Below are positions 19,802 through 28,377 of a stretch of DNA of 42,697 nt, piece after piece. The translations under genes were made by a program, and so were the position numbers. Numbering within the stretch: the first letter of the stretch is position 1; each line of letters opens with the position of its first letter. A model generated the notes under the pieces. It worked only from the letters and a program-made list of their open reading frames with translations, was not told where the DNA came from and ran no database searches. The stretch covers positions 1 to 42,697 of the forward strand of contig DJQK01000097.1 of the NCBI GenBank assembly GCA_002437575.1, given 5' to 3'. This DNA comes from Clostridiales bacterium UBA6388. Lineage in GTDB: Bacteria > Bacillota > Clostridia > Oscillospirales > Oscillospiraceae.

Positions 19802-20463
19802 TACGCTGCGCTCCACGTCCCGGCGGCGTTCCGGACGAAGACCTTCACGATCTTCACGCCGTCGCCGGAAGACGCTGTCTCAAGGTCTGCGCCCTTGACG
19901 GTGACGTTGATGGCGGTGTTCTTCTTGTAGCCGCCCTCCGTGCCGCTGACGTTTGTAGAGCCGCCAGTCGTCGGGATCTGCGTGCCTGCCGTGTGCAGGC
20001 TGCTCGTCGCCGGGACGACGCGGACGGTGTATTCCTCGAAGTCCACGTCGCAGACGAAGGAGAACGCCGCCGTGTCGTAGTTCTCGACCTTGGAAATGCG
20101 GCTCTTGTCGGGGCCGGTGATGGTCACGGCGGGAATCTTGGAATTGAGCGTGATGGTGTCGCTGGCCGCCGCCGATTCGTTGCCGACGTCGTCGCGCACC
20201 TTGCAATGGATCGTCTTGAGGCCGTCGCCGTCGGGAAGCGTAATGGATTTTGTCGCGGCGAACGTCTCCCACGACGCAGCCGCTTCCGTCGCCGCCGTCT
20301 TCGTGCCCCAGATCTTCATCTGGTAGCCCGTCGTTACCTCATCGGAGACGGAGATCTTCGCGGTGACGTTTGCGCTGGTCGCGTACTGCGCGCCGTCATT
20401 CAGGATGATCGATAGACCGGCAGGTGCCAGCGTATCGAGTGTTAAATTAAAAAAGCTTGCCAT
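19801..20463 (-). CDS. Ig-like tail protein
   Basis: This 220-aa protein starts at ATG 20463 after AGAGGGG. Two Ig-like domains are visible (about 10-105 with AKISVSDEVTTGYQMKIWG...DDVGNESAAASDTITLN, and about 110-220). The first resembles domains annotated as phage tail Ig-like. It lies between baseplate genes, where it may bind host-surface sugars or stabilise the tip. Confidence 0.75.
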   Translation of the reverse strand: MASFFNLTLDTLAPAGLSIILNDGAQYATSANVTAKISVSDEVTTGYQMKIWGTKTAATEAAASWETFAATKSITLPDGDGLKTIHCKVRDDVGNESAAASDTITLNSKIPAVTITGPDKSRISKVENYDTAAFSFVCDVDFEEYTVRVVPATSSLHTAGTQIPTTGGSTNVSGTEGGYKKNTAINVTVKGADLETASSGDGVKIVKVFVRNAAGTWSAA

Positions 20464-20469
20464 TCGGAT

Positions 20470-20613
20470 TTAACCCCTTTCTTCACTTTTGAGTTCGATG
20501 TACAAAAAGCCGCCCGGCCTTTCATAGATGCTTTCCCCGCCCAGATGGGCGGACTTGATGCCCATGGAGCCGATGAACAGCTCCAGAATGCGTTTGATTC
20601 CAGCTGCCAGCAT
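20470..20613 (-). CDS. Small 47-aa protein between baseplate genes
   Basis: It starts at ATG 20613, 5 nt after GGAGGG, which lies in the last codons of the upstream gene. It reads MLAAGIKRILELFIGSMGIK and ends FLYIELKSEERG. It is basic with a short amphipathic N-terminal helix. It fills the gap between 20463 and 20615 exactly and has a good ribosome binding site, so it is probably real. Its function is unknown. Confidence 0.55.
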   Translation of the reverse strand: MLAAGIKRILELFIGSMGIKSAHLGGESIYERPGGFLYIELKSEERG

Positions 20614-20614
20614 A

Positions 20615-21202
20615 TCAGCCCTCCAACAGATACAGTGTCCGCGCATCCTTTACGGCCAGCGCGTCATATTCGGATTTCGTGAGCACGCGGATCTCATCGA
20701 TCTGCGCGGATTGGATGCCCCCGCCAGAACCGCCTCCGCCCGACTGCCGGGCCTCGTTGATGGCGGCGACGAGGTTGTCCTTGTTGTAGGTCTTGAGGTC
20801 TTTCAGGTCGCCGATCTGGCCCTGAAGCTGCGCCCAGACGGGGAGCGTGGGATCCGCCGATGGATCGCCGGACGGCTCCGCCGCCGGCTGCACCTTGCCG
20901 AGCGTGACCCAGACGGTCGGCAGGACAACGCCGGAGGCGTTCGTGCCGTAGACGCCGACGCGGACGTAGCGGCCCGCTGTGGTGAGGACTTCCGGCGGGA
21001 CAAGGACGGTATCTTCTTCCCATCCGGTCGGCAGGATATCGACGGTTTTCACGCCATCCGTAAAGACGGCGGTTTTATTGAGGCCGTCCCAGTCTTCCGA
21101 GAAGACGAAGCGCACTGTCTCGGCCCGGCTCATGCCCGCCGTCAGGAGCGCCGTCCGGCAGCCCGTCTGGGCGAACGCCTTTTTGCATGTGATTACGATC
21201 AT
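20615..21202 (-). CDS. Upper baseplate/tail protein with BppU-like N-terminus
   Basis: This 195-aa protein starts at ATG 21202 with AAGGAG. The N-terminal beta domain (VRFVFSEDWDGLNKTAVFTDG...DTVLVPPEVLTTAGRYVRVGVYGTNASGVVLPT) is the Firmicutes baseplate/BppU-type fold. A helical linker with PTLPVWAQLQGQIGDL and a Gly-rich hinge follow. The C-terminal segment YDALAVKDARTLYLLEG is a classic fibre-attachment end. It probably joins the hub to the fibres. Confidence 0.8.
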   Translation of the reverse strand: MIVITCKKAFAQTGCRTALLTAGMSRAETVRFVFSEDWDGLNKTAVFTDGVKTVDILPTGWEEDTVLVPPEVLTTAGRYVRVGVYGTNASGVVLPTVWVTLGKVQPAAEPSGDPSADPTLPVWAQLQGQIGDLKDLKTYNKDNLVAAINEARQSGGGGSGGGIQSAQIDEIRVLTKSEYDALAVKDARTLYLLEG

Positions 21203-21221
21203 GTTGTTCTCCTTCCGGCGC

Positions 21222-22685
21222 TTATGTTCCTACAATTTCGCAGTCCGCTGCCGCAATGCCGCTGAGGCGGATGTTCATGCTGGTGATCGTGCCGGTGATT
21301 TTGGTCCCCCACGGCGTTGTTGTCCGCACATAATCGCCGGGGGCTTCTTTATCCATGACGATGCGGACGCTGTGCGTCTGACGGCGCATGTAATAGTCAT
21401 AGACGTGCTGCGCAATGGCGGCTACGTTGCTGCTGTTTACCAGCGTCGCATCTCGCACTTCAATGACGTTCGGCTTGGTCTGCGTCGTGGCGTTCGGGTT
21501 CGTCTTGGACGTGACCGACGTCGTGTGGTAGTATGTCGTTCCGCCGACCTCTACGCTTTCCCCACTGCCTGACGTCGAATAGTTGTGCGCTGTCACGCGA
21601 ATCTCCGTGACCACAGCCGCCGTTTCTACACTGCCGCCGGTATATGCCCGGTCAAGCGGGATGTCGGCCGGTGAGGCCGTCGTGAGCCTCCTGACGCGCA
21701 CGCCGCGCGACGCGCTTGTGTCGATGGTTGCGCGCAGAGCGAAGACGATTTGCTGCAGCGCCTCTCGCTTGGTGCAATCCGGTATATAGCCGGTTACAGT
21801 CTCGTCCTCCAGTGCAGAATCGAAGTCCAGCGTGAAATGGCTGCCTAGAATTGAGGCTATCAGTTCCTTTGCATTTTTCTCGCTGTAGATCGCTGCCGAG
21901 AATGGTTCATCGTCCAGAATTCCAAGCGCGTCCTGACAGGATATATCATAGAGCCGAGCGCTCGACCGAGACGAACTTTTGATATAAAATACGCCGATCA
22001 GCTTGCTTCCGTCGTAAGCACTGGCGGGCTGCTTTTCTTGGAAGATGAAGTCGATGTTTTCTGAGTTGTCGAGTGTGAAATCCAGCGTGTTGATCTCTAC
22101 GTCGTCGGAAATCACGCTGACCCCCTCCGTCACGGTGACGCTGCGCAGGTCTTCCCGCTCGAATTCACGGACAATGCCAAAGAAGATCTGGCGAAGCTTT
22201 GCATATCGGGACGGCAGGCTTGTTTTTGTAAGCGCAATCACAAGCTTGTTGTACCCGGAGACCGGCTTTGCGCAGAAATACTTTTGCCCAGTCGGCTCGA
22301 ACGCCTGCGTTGCGACGATTGTCGCGCCGTTGTACCATGTCATGGTCAGTGCGCTGCAATAGTCACCGGTTCCGCCATCGAAATAAAGGAAAATGCCTGA
22401 GGTCGTGAACGTGCCGTCTAGCGTGATTGTCAGCGTTGGGTTTGCATCGAACGTGCAGTCGGCTTTACTTGGCGTTGAGGACCAGAATGCCGCCCGCTCG
22501 TTCGCGAGGAGTGGGCGAGAGCCGTCCAGCACCCATTGGTTCAATTCGTTTGTGGCGACGATCACCGGCTCCGTTCCGTACGGAAGTTCTGAAAGATCAG
22601 AAAATGCCTGCGCGGCCGTGCTTTCCACATTCGCTGCCGCTGCTGCGCCGACTGCAACGTCCTCATAAATCACGCGTACGCTCAT
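21222..22685 (-). CDS. Tail hub/baseplate protein (Tal-like)
   Basis: This 487-aa protein starts at ATG 22685 after GAGGA, overlapping the distal tail gene. The N-terminal beta domain binds next to the distal tail protein. The middle (about 180-330) has hub-like features (EFEREDLRSVTVTEGVSVISDDVEINTLDFTLDN). The C-terminal part (TTQTKPNVIEVRDATLVNSSNVAAIAQHVYDYYMRRQTHSVRIVMD...PGDYVRT) resembles the last domain of phage tail hubs. There is no lysozyme or peptidase motif, so any wall-degrading function lies elsewhere. Confidence 0.8.
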   Translation of the reverse strand: MSVRVIYEDVAVGAAAAANVESTAAQAFSDLSELPYGTEPVIVATNELNQWVLDGSRPLLANERAAFWSSTPSKADCTFDANPTLTITLDGTFTTSGIFLYFDGGTGDYCSALTMTWYNGATIVATQAFEPTGQKYFCAKPVSGYNKLVIALTKTSLPSRYAKLRQIFFGIVREFEREDLRSVTVTEGVSVISDDVEINTLDFTLDNSENIDFIFQEKQPASAYDGSKLIGVFYIKSSSRSSARLYDISCQDALGILDDEPFSAAIYSEKNAKELIASILGSHFTLDFDSALEDETVTGYIPDCTKREALQQIVFALRATIDTSASRGVRVRRLTTASPADIPLDRAYTGGSVETAAVVTEIRVTAHNYSTSGSGESVEVGGTTYYHTTSVTSKTNPNATTQTKPNVIEVRDATLVNSSNVAAIAQHVYDYYMRRQTHSVRIVMDKEAPGDYVRTTTPWGTKITGTITSMNIRLSGIAAADCEIVGT

Positions 22686-23074
22686 GTTGGCGTCCTCTTA
22701 GGTTTCATGGCGACAAAATTGATCGTTAGGCCGCCCCACTCGTTGCGCCCGTCGTAGCTTCCGGCGAGGCTATCCTCTCCGTTTGCAACGTAAGCGTCGA
22801 ATGTCAGGGTCCCCTGTGCGTATGGGACTGTGAGGACGTGGCTATTTACCGGGGCGGAAATGTTTTCATAAAACTCGTCATATTCTTCCGGGTCTGACGA
22901 TACGGGATCAATTTCGAGGCTGTAATTGTAGTATGTACCGATGATGTCTCTGGTCATTGCGCCGGTCATGACGCGCCCGGCATTGTCGCCGTCGAGGACG
23001 GAAAACGAGCGTTTGAGATCTACGACGTGCAGATTGTAATACGCCTTGCCGTCAAGGCTCAGTGCGCTTCTCAT
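22682..23074 (-). CDS. Distal tail-type protein
   Basis: This 130-aa protein starts at ATG 23074, overlapping the tape-measure stop. The sequence (LSLDGKAYYNLHVVDLKRSFSVLDGDNAGRVMTGAMTRDIIGTYYNYSLEID) fits the small distal-tail proteins found directly after tape measures in Clostridia siphoviruses. It should form the hexamer between tail tube and hub. Confidence 0.75.
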   Translation of the reverse strand: MRSALSLDGKAYYNLHVVDLKRSFSVLDGDNAGRVMTGAMTRDIIGTYYNYSLEIDPVSSDPEEYDEFYENISAPVNSHVLTVPYAQGTLTFDAYVANGEDSLAGSYDGRNEWGGLTINFVAMKPKRTPT

Positions 23075-25455
23075 GCTTTCACCCCCGCGAGCCTGACGCC
23101 GACGCGCTGCGACTCCTCATTGTTGAGTTGGTACACCGCGCGGCCAAGTTCTCTCCGGTCAAGCTGCAGCACAACGGTCATCTGCCGTGCGCCCACTCCG
23201 CCGGTTTCGTTCATGGCTTGCTTGAACGCCTGTACCATCGTAGCCAGCGGCGTCTCGATGTTCGTCCCGCTCTTCTGGTCGCCGAGGACGGCCATGAATT
23301 CCCGGTTTGGCGGAATGACCGTTCCGGAGGCGAGGCGGGGTAGTTGGACCGTTGAGACCGGCGGTATGGCTGATGCTACATATGGCATCAGCCCAGACGA
23401 TGCGGTTTTCCTGCTGCCGCCAAAGCCTTTGCGCTGTGTTGGCAAATCCTCGTATGTAATATCTGTCCAATGTATTGCCAACCCGAGCCCAATTCCGACG
23501 ATTCCGCCGACGATTCCGCCGAACACGCCACCGCCAAGCGCGGCACCAATAGCCGCCCCAAGCAGTCCGTCCAAAATAACCTGTAAGATTGCTCCTGCTT
23601 GTCTTTTCGTTCCCTCTGACACGGAATCGTCAAAATCAAGTTTTATGATTTGGATCAAAGTCCCCGCTGTAAGTCCAATTATGCCGCCAGCAATAGCGCC
23701 TGCCGGGCCAAACCCGAGACCGCCAAGAGCCGCAAAAATCAGCGTTGTCATTATGACCCCTAGCATAGCTTTTGCTGTGGTTTTTGAACTTTCGGACGCA
23801 TTTTCGTCGAATGCTATGCTTATAAGCGTTATGAGCGTGCCTAGTGTCAGACCAATAATGGTTCCTGTAAGCCCTTTGAATATAAGCGGCCCGATAATCG
23901 TGCCTAGGAGGATCCCCATAAGCTGAAAGAACCCTTCCTTGCTTAGTCCTGCGTTTTTCAATTCATCTTCAAACGCAACCGACAGCACCGATATCGAAGC
24001 CCCCAGAAGCAGTCCAATCACTGCTCCTTTTAGCCCTCCAAATATTCCGCCAAGAACTGCACCGAGAATTGCCGTTATGACCGTTCCAAATGTATCCTTC
24101 GCACTCCATTTATCGAACTTCCCGTCCAGGAATTCTACCGCAATAAGGCCAATGCTTGCGCCAACAAGCAAGCCAATCACGCCGCCAGCGAATCCGCCAA
24201 ATATTTTTCCAAGTGATGCGCCAATTAACGCAGATAAAGCGATAATCGCCAGATTTTTTGCTCTTTCCGGGTTTTCCAGCTTGTCTGTCCATGTTGCAGT
24301 TATAAGCCCGATTGCAGCACCAAGCAGCAAGCCAATCACGCCGCCTGTAAGCCCGCCAAACATTGACCCAAGGACAGCCCCAAGTATCGCAGACAGCACA
24401 ACAATCCACGCATCCTTGTTTTTCAGGATATTCCCGCGATCCCAGTCAAATTTCAGATCTTTGATCTTGATCTTCAAATCACTTGCAAACTTGTTTAGTT
24501 CTCTTGCCAAATTGGCGAGCCATCCGGGGAGCGCAGAAACAAGGGAATCAAAGTCCGCCGCAATTCCGCTGGAGGCCCCGCCTGCGCCTCCTGCTGCATT
24601 GTCCGCCGTCAACTGATTGATTTCGTCGAACGCAGCCATGCTCTTTTCAGCGTCCTTTGCCGCCGAGCCTACTCCATCAAGCGCATTCTTCTCGTTGTTC
24701 AGGCTTTCTGCCGCTTTCTTCGATTCTGCGAGGCTCGATCCAAACAGGATCGATACGAATTCTGCAATCGCCGTCACACCCTTTGCAAGCGCATTTACAA
24801 GCACTGTAAAAGCCGGAACGACTACGTTCAAAATTGGCTGTGCAAGTGTCAGCAGCGCGCCCTTTAAGCGCGCAATCGCGGCGCTCGCTTCGTCGTTTTG
24901 CTGAATCGTTTTCCCGAGCCAATCCCGAAAACTTGAAAGGCCTCTCGAAATCAGGCCGAAAAACAGGACGCGGCGGAGCAACGAGCGGATTCTATTCGCG
25001 AATTTTTCCGCTCTTTTCTGCATTTTTTCGACCGCTTCCGCCATTCTTTCCTGAATACCGCTTGTATGGGAGATTTGCAGCGCAAGTTCCCCGTAGCGTT
25101 CTTTCGCACGATCCAGATCATAGTTTGCATTTTCGATCTGCCGGTCATATTTCTCGACTTGTGCCTGTACCCGGTTATATTGTCCAGATAGCGATTGCAC
25201 AAGTTCCTTCTGATCTGCCAACTGCTTTGCCGTGTACTGTCCTGGCGTGGCCTGTTGCATTTCATAAAGTTTTGCGTTCGCCTTATCTAACTCTGCCGAG
25301 AGTTCTGCCGCCTGTTCGGCAAGGGGAGATCTCAGATCGTTTGCTTTTCTGATTTTTCCCTCAATCGATTCGATTTTTCGTGCTACTTTATCCAGTTCCT
25401 TTTCTGCTTTATCTGCATTTGCGTTTACCACGATGGATACACTTCCATCTGCCAT
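23071..25455 (-). CDS. Tail tape measure protein with six hydrophobic repeats
   Basis: This 794-aa protein starts at ATG 25455 (AAAGGTGGTG upstream). The first 180 residues are coiled coil (EKELDKVARKIESIEGKIRKAND...). From about residue 300 to 680 there are six approximate 50-60-residue repeats of small-residue, Gly-rich hydrophobic helices (for example GAVLGSMFGGLTGGVIGLLLG) separated by short charged loops. The C-terminal part has RLASGTVIPPNREFMAVLGDQ, a motif usual at tape-measure ends. It sets tail length and is thought to help form the channel for DNA. The length predicts a tail of roughly 120 nm by the usual 1.5 angstrom per residue rule. Confidence 0.92.
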   Translation of the reverse strand: MADGSVSIVVNANADKAEKELDKVARKIESIEGKIRKANDLRSPLAEQAAELSAELDKANAKLYEMQQATPGQYTAKQLADQKELVQSLSGQYNRVQAQVEKYDRQIENANYDLDRAKERYGELALQISHTSGIQERMAEAVEKMQKRAEKFANRIRSLLRRVLFFGLISRGLSSFRDWLGKTIQQNDEASAAIARLKGALLTLAQPILNVVVPAFTVLVNALAKGVTAIAEFVSILFGSSLAESKKAAESLNNEKNALDGVGSAAKDAEKSMAAFDEINQLTADNAAGGAGGASSGIAADFDSLVSALPGWLANLARELNKFASDLKIKIKDLKFDWDRGNILKNKDAWIVVLSAILGAVLGSMFGGLTGGVIGLLLGAAIGLITATWTDKLENPERAKNLAIIALSALIGASLGKIFGGFAGGVIGLLVGASIGLIAVEFLDGKFDKWSAKDTFGTVITAILGAVLGGIFGGLKGAVIGLLLGASISVLSVAFEDELKNAGLSKEGFFQLMGILLGTIIGPLIFKGLTGTIIGLTLGTLITLISIAFDENASESSKTTAKAMLGVIMTTLIFAALGGLGFGPAGAIAGGIIGLTAGTLIQIIKLDFDDSVSEGTKRQAGAILQVILDGLLGAAIGAALGGGVFGGIVGGIVGIGLGLAIHWTDITYEDLPTQRKGFGGSRKTASSGLMPYVASAIPPVSTVQLPRLASGTVIPPNREFMAVLGDQKSGTNIETPLATMVQAFKQAMNETGGVGARQMTVVLQLDRRELGRAVYQLNNEESQRVGVRLAGVKA

Positions 25456-25473
25456 AATTTCACCACCTTTGGA

Positions 25474-25502
25474 TTGCATTTCTTTTGCTTTTATGGTATT
25501 TT
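25474..25502 (+). promoter_or_regulatory. Promoter of the plus-strand cargo gene
   Basis: TTGCAT (25474-25479), a 17-nt spacer and TATTTT (25497-25502) lie in the 5' region of the tape-measure gene and read the opposite way. With the terminator at 26379-26409 it makes an independent unit. Confidence 0.6.
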
Positions 25503-25524
25503 GTACTTATAGGAGGAGATAATT

Positions 25525-26367
25525 GTGGAAATGTGTACAATCGAACTACATAGAGAAAGTCTGTTTTCTTACCGTGCCATCCCGTTTTACCTTGTGCTGG
25601 ATGGGGAAGACGTTGGGCGCGTTAAGGATGGCGAAGTGCTCCAATTCCTTGCCGCGCCCGGTTCTCACGAACTGTGCGTGTATCGCGGTCGCAAGTGCAT
25701 CGGCCGCCGGAGGTTTACCGTTTCAGATGGTCAGCCAGTCGATTACTTCACGCTTCACACATCGCCATGGTCCGGGAAAGTGTCTTTTTCTCGCGGTTTG
25801 AATTCGCAAGCGCCATCACGACACCCCAGCGGATGCCTGACGGCCCTGATCGTATTCCTCTGTCTCATCGTCTTTATTGGCGTGGCCCTTTCTTCCTGCG
25901 AGTCGTCCTCCAAGCCTGAAAAGGTCGGAGAATCGAATTCTTCGCAGCAGCAACAGCAGCAGTCTAACTCCGGACCTGAAGTGTTTGGCGTCGGAGACCA
26001 GGTCGTTTTGGATGGTGTGACCGTCACACTACTTGGTGTTTCCGAGAATTCCGGGCGGAACTACGTCTCCCCGGATGAGGGCAAGGTTTTTGTACTGTGC
26101 GAATTCGAGATTGAAAACAATTCGTCCCGCGATATTGCGTCCAGCACTATGCTTTCCTTTGAATGCTATATCGACGGCTACTCTACCACGCTTAGCCTCA
26201 CTGCCATGATGAGTTCCGACGACCCGCAGCTTGACGGCACGATTGCCGCCGGGAAGAAAATGAAAGGTGTCGTCGGATATGAAGTGCCGCAGGATTGGCG
26301 TGAAATCGAGGTTCGCTTCTCCCCGAGTTTCTGGGGCAAGGAAATCATTTTTGAGCACAAAAAATAA
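25525..26367 (+). CDS. Membrane-anchored DUF4352-type protein (plus-strand moron)
   Basis: This 280-aa protein starts at GTG 25525, 6 nt after AGGAGGAG; an ATG at 25531 is possible. It has a small beta-rich N-terminal domain (1-95), one transmembrane helix (about 104-125), a Ser/Gln-rich linker with seven Gln, and a C-terminal beta domain (about 150-280). The C-terminal domain begins FGVGDQVVLDGVTVTLLGVSENSGRNYVSPDEGKVFVLCEFEIENNSS, the DUF4352 pattern of secreted Firmicutes proteins. It is the only plus-strand gene within the structural operon, with its own promoter and terminator. I infer expression from the prophage and a surface or exclusion role. Confidence 0.8.
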   Translation: MEMCTIELHRESLFSYRAIPFYLVLDGEDVGRVKDGEVLQFLAAPGSHELCVYRGRKCIGRRRFTVSDGQPVDYFTLHTSPWSGKVSFSRGLNSQAPSRHPSGCLTALIVFLCLIVFIGVALSSCESSSKPEKVGESNSSQQQQQQSNSGPEVFGVGDQVVLDGVTVTLLGVSENSGRNYVSPDEGKVFVLCEFEIENNSSRDIASSTMLSFECYIDGYSTTLSLTAMMSSDDPQLDGTIAAGKKMKGVVGYEVPQDWREIEVRFSPSFWGKEIIFEHKK

Positions 26368-26378
26368 ACCTTCCATGC

Positions 26379-26409
26379 AGCCGCCCCTTAATCGGGGCGG
26401 CTATTTTTT
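26379..26409 (+). terminator. Terminator of the cargo gene
   Basis: The 9-bp stem AGCCGCCCC / GGGGCGGCT (26379-26387 with 26394-26402) is followed by ATTTTTT. It overlaps the last codons of the Gp15-like gene on the other strand, where it lacks a T-run. Confidence 0.85.
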
Positions 26410-26972
26410 GGTTTAATGCCCCATGCGGCAAACAGTTCGTTTTCGGTCTCGGAATATGTTGTCTTGAGGTCAACGATATCCCTGTTGCGGCGATAAAATT
26501 CCCTCTCCTGCTTGTCGAGACTCTTTCCCCGTGCCTTTTTGTCCCGGATGGAAACCACCTGTGCAAACAGGCAATCGCCAACCTCTTGATAATACCCAAG
26601 GAACGAGTACCAGTGTAGGTATTCCAGCGCACGGACTTCGCAGCCGGCAATGCGGTTGATTGGTGCGATATAGAGATCAAAATCCTGCTCCCATGACATG
26701 ATTTCAGGTTGCTTTTTCTTTTCCCTGTTTTCCTGCCCCCGGTCGATGAAGCGGAAGCACTGATTGAGGGCCTCCTGATAGTCGCTGACAGGCATTTCGT
26801 CGAATCCGGGATAGAAGATGGACAGCACCGTTTCCGCTTTGTCCCGCTCGTCCAGCCCCCTGTCGTTCAGCGCTGTTAGGATGTCGAGAATCGCTCGGTA
26901 GTCGGATTGGATTGGATACGTTGTGCCGTTCACGTCAACCGTGGTCGGCAGCGCCCATATCACTTTTTCCAT
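26388..26972 (-). CDS. Tail assembly chaperone, Gp15 family
   Basis: This 194-aa protein starts at ATG 26972, or is made by -1 frameshifting from the upstream gene. The Gp15-type pattern is seen in QSDYRAILDILTALNDRGLDERDKAETVLSIFYPGF, FIDRGQ and SWEQDFDLYIAPINRIAGCEVRALEYLHWYSFLGYY. The ATG lies 13 nt inside the upstream gene with no ribosome binding site. Partner of the 26960-27376 protein, in the position of the lambda G/GT pair. It binds the tape measure before tail assembly. Confidence 0.85.
   Translation of the reverse strand: MEKVIWALPTTVDVNGTTYPIQSDYRAILDILTALNDRGLDERDKAETVLSIFYPGFDEMPVSDYQEALNQCFRFIDRGQENREKKKQPEIMSWEQDFDLYIAPINRIAGCEVRALEYLHWYSFLGYYQEVGDCLFAQVVSIRDKKARGKSLDKQEREFYRRNRDIVDLKTTYSETENELFAAWGIKPKNSRPD
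26960..26970 (-). promoter_or_regulatory. Probable -1 frameshift site of the chaperone pair
   Basis: In the upstream gene the end reads TGG-AAA-AAG-TGA. A G-AAA-AAG heptamer next to the stop allows slippage into the -1 frame, which continues as KVIWALPTTVDV, the Gp15-like protein. Without frameshifting the downstream ATG has no ribosome binding site. Confidence 0.5.
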
Positions 26973-27376
26973 TTTGCCGTATATTTCGCGATCCTCGGAT
27001 TTGTCTTCTTCTGTTCCGCTGCGAAGCTTGTATCGATCTGGTCGATTACGGCCAGCATCAGGTTGTACCACACCGGCAGACCATCCGCCAGCGCGTAGAC
27101 GTTCATTGTTCCAAAAAGCGCCGTGCAGACAGGCTGCGCGAACAGGTTGTCGATCATTTCTCGCATTTCCGCGTCGCGGCGGCGGGCGATGTTGAAAATC
27201 TCCCGCTTGTCCGCGCGCTCGATCTCGGCCTTGTATGCCTCCTGCTTCTTGTCCAGTTCGTCGAAAGTGTTGAAAATCTGTTCAACAATCGCGGTGTCTG
27301 TTGGGTTGAAGGATACCTCAGCCGCGTCGTTCAGCTTGAATGATACAACGCCGGTTTCAAATCTGATTTCAGGCAT
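26960..27376 (-). CDS. Tail assembly chaperone (upstream partner), DUF6673-like
   Basis: This 138-aa protein starts at ATG 27376 with AAGGAGG. Motifs VSFNPTDTAIVEQIFNTFDELDKKQEAYKAEI, REIFNIARRRDAEMREMIDNLFAQPVCTALFGTMNVYALADGLPVW and a basic end TNPRIAKYTAKWKK are those of a family common directly after major tail genes in Clostridia phages (DUF6673-like, from memory). By position it is the gpG-like chaperone. Confidence 0.75.
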   Translation of the reverse strand: MPEIRFETGVVSFKLNDAAEVSFNPTDTAIVEQIFNTFDELDKKQEAYKAEIERADKREIFNIARRRDAEMREMIDNLFAQPVCTALFGTMNVYALADGLPVWYNLMLAVIDQIDTSFAAEQKKTNPRIAKYTAKWKK

Positions 27377-27388
27377 TTTGTTCCCTCC

Positions 27389-27919
27389 TTACGCCGCGTC
27401 CGGCGTGAAGGTAATAGCCCCGTTGGAGCCGATCGCAGCCGTTCCAGTCGTGCGGTTGCCTCCGAGTGTCACATCGATCGGCATACCGACAGAACCGCCG
27501 CCCTCGCCACCAAGGCTGGACGGCTTGACCATGGAAGCGTCGTAGCGCTCCGCAAATACCGCCGTCTTGGCCGTTCCCGCGTAATGGTGGACGATCAGCA
27601 CGTCCTGATTCGCCAGCGCAGCGGCGTTCTGCTGCTTGACCGCCAGATCCCAGATTTTTTTCAGCGCCGCGTCGCCCGCGTCCAGGTCGCACGGGTCAAA
27701 GCTTTGCGTGATGATCGGTTTCTTCATGGTGGTTCTGGTCGTGCCGAGGATATCCTTGCTGGAGTCCTCCTGCCAGTCATACTCCATGCTGGAGTCCGTG
27801 ACGCGCGTTCCGAACGGCGACCAGACGGGCGTCGAGGACTCGCCGGTGTTCAGGTATGCGATCAGCAGCTCCCGGTCGATGGTCTGACCGGCAGTGGTAT
27901 TAAATGTCATATCTGCCAT
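27389..27919 (-). CDS. Major tail protein
   Basis: This 176-aa protein starts at ATG 27919 with GAGGTG. Beta-rich, with TPVWSPFGTRVTDSSMEYDWQEDSSKDILGTTRTTMKKPIITQSFDPCDLDAG and a C-terminal segment ITFTPDAA typical of tail-tube subunits. Position between tail-completion genes and the chaperone pair supports the call. It polymerises into the tail tube. Confidence 0.85.
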   Translation of the reverse strand: MADMTFNTTAGQTIDRELLIAYLNTGESSTPVWSPFGTRVTDSSMEYDWQEDSSKDILGTTRTTMKKPIITQSFDPCDLDAGDAALKKIWDLAVKQQNAAALANQDVLIVHHYAGTAKTAVFAERYDASMVKPSSLGGEGGGSVGMPIDVTLGGNRTTGTAAIGSNGAITFTPDAA

Positions 27920-27921
27920 AG

Positions 27922-28377
27922 TTAAATCACCTCATATGTCAGTTTCATTAGAATTTGGTGGTCTTCCGTGCCGTCCTCGTACCGGGCAAACAGAGCCGCG
28001 CGGCTGACGGGTTCGACATGCCGGACACGGACATTTTTACCTAAATCCGGCCAGTTTGCCGCCGCCCAGTCCCCGAAGCGATTGAGCATGGCGTCGCACT
28101 TCAAGCGCTTGTCATTGCTGCTGCCGGGGATGATGCGGGCGATGATCTTGAATTGATATTCCGCCTCATGCCCGCCGAGGATGAATTTTCGTGTGATGTA
28201 CGCGCCCTGAATAGTGGACAGGGCCATGCTTGCCGAGTCGGCAGCGAGGAATTCGTAGTTGATCGTTGCGGCCGGCATGTCGTCGTCTGAGAAGGAATTC
28301 GCCCAGATCATCATCTTCCGGGAGATATCCTGCTCTTCCTCCGCAGATACCAGCCTTTTTTGCTTTTCAGAGTCCAT
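27922..28377 (-). CDS. Tail completion/terminator-type protein
   Basis: This 151-aa protein starts at ATG 28377 (GGTG upstream), overlapping the previous gene by 11 nt. It is alpha/beta, with NYEFLAADSASMALSTIQGAYITRKFILGGHEAEYQFKIIARIIPGSSNDKRLKCDAMLNRFGDW. The length, composition and position just before the major tail gene fit the tail-terminator or tail-to-head joining protein. Confidence 0.65.
   Translation of the reverse strand: MDSEKQKRLVSAEEEQDISRKMMIWANSFSDDDMPAATINYEFLAADSASMALSTIQGAYITRKFILGGHEAEYQFKIIARIIPGSSNDKRLKCDAMLNRFGDWAAANWPDLGKNVRVRHVEPVSRAALFARYEDGTEDHQILMKLTYEVI

Noticed and set aside
23027..24904. Three plus-strand open frames opposite the tape measure (299, 225 and 95 codons)
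   Set aside because: They are Pro/Ser/Ile-rich mirror images of the Gly-rich repeats, with no ribosome binding sites or known motifs.
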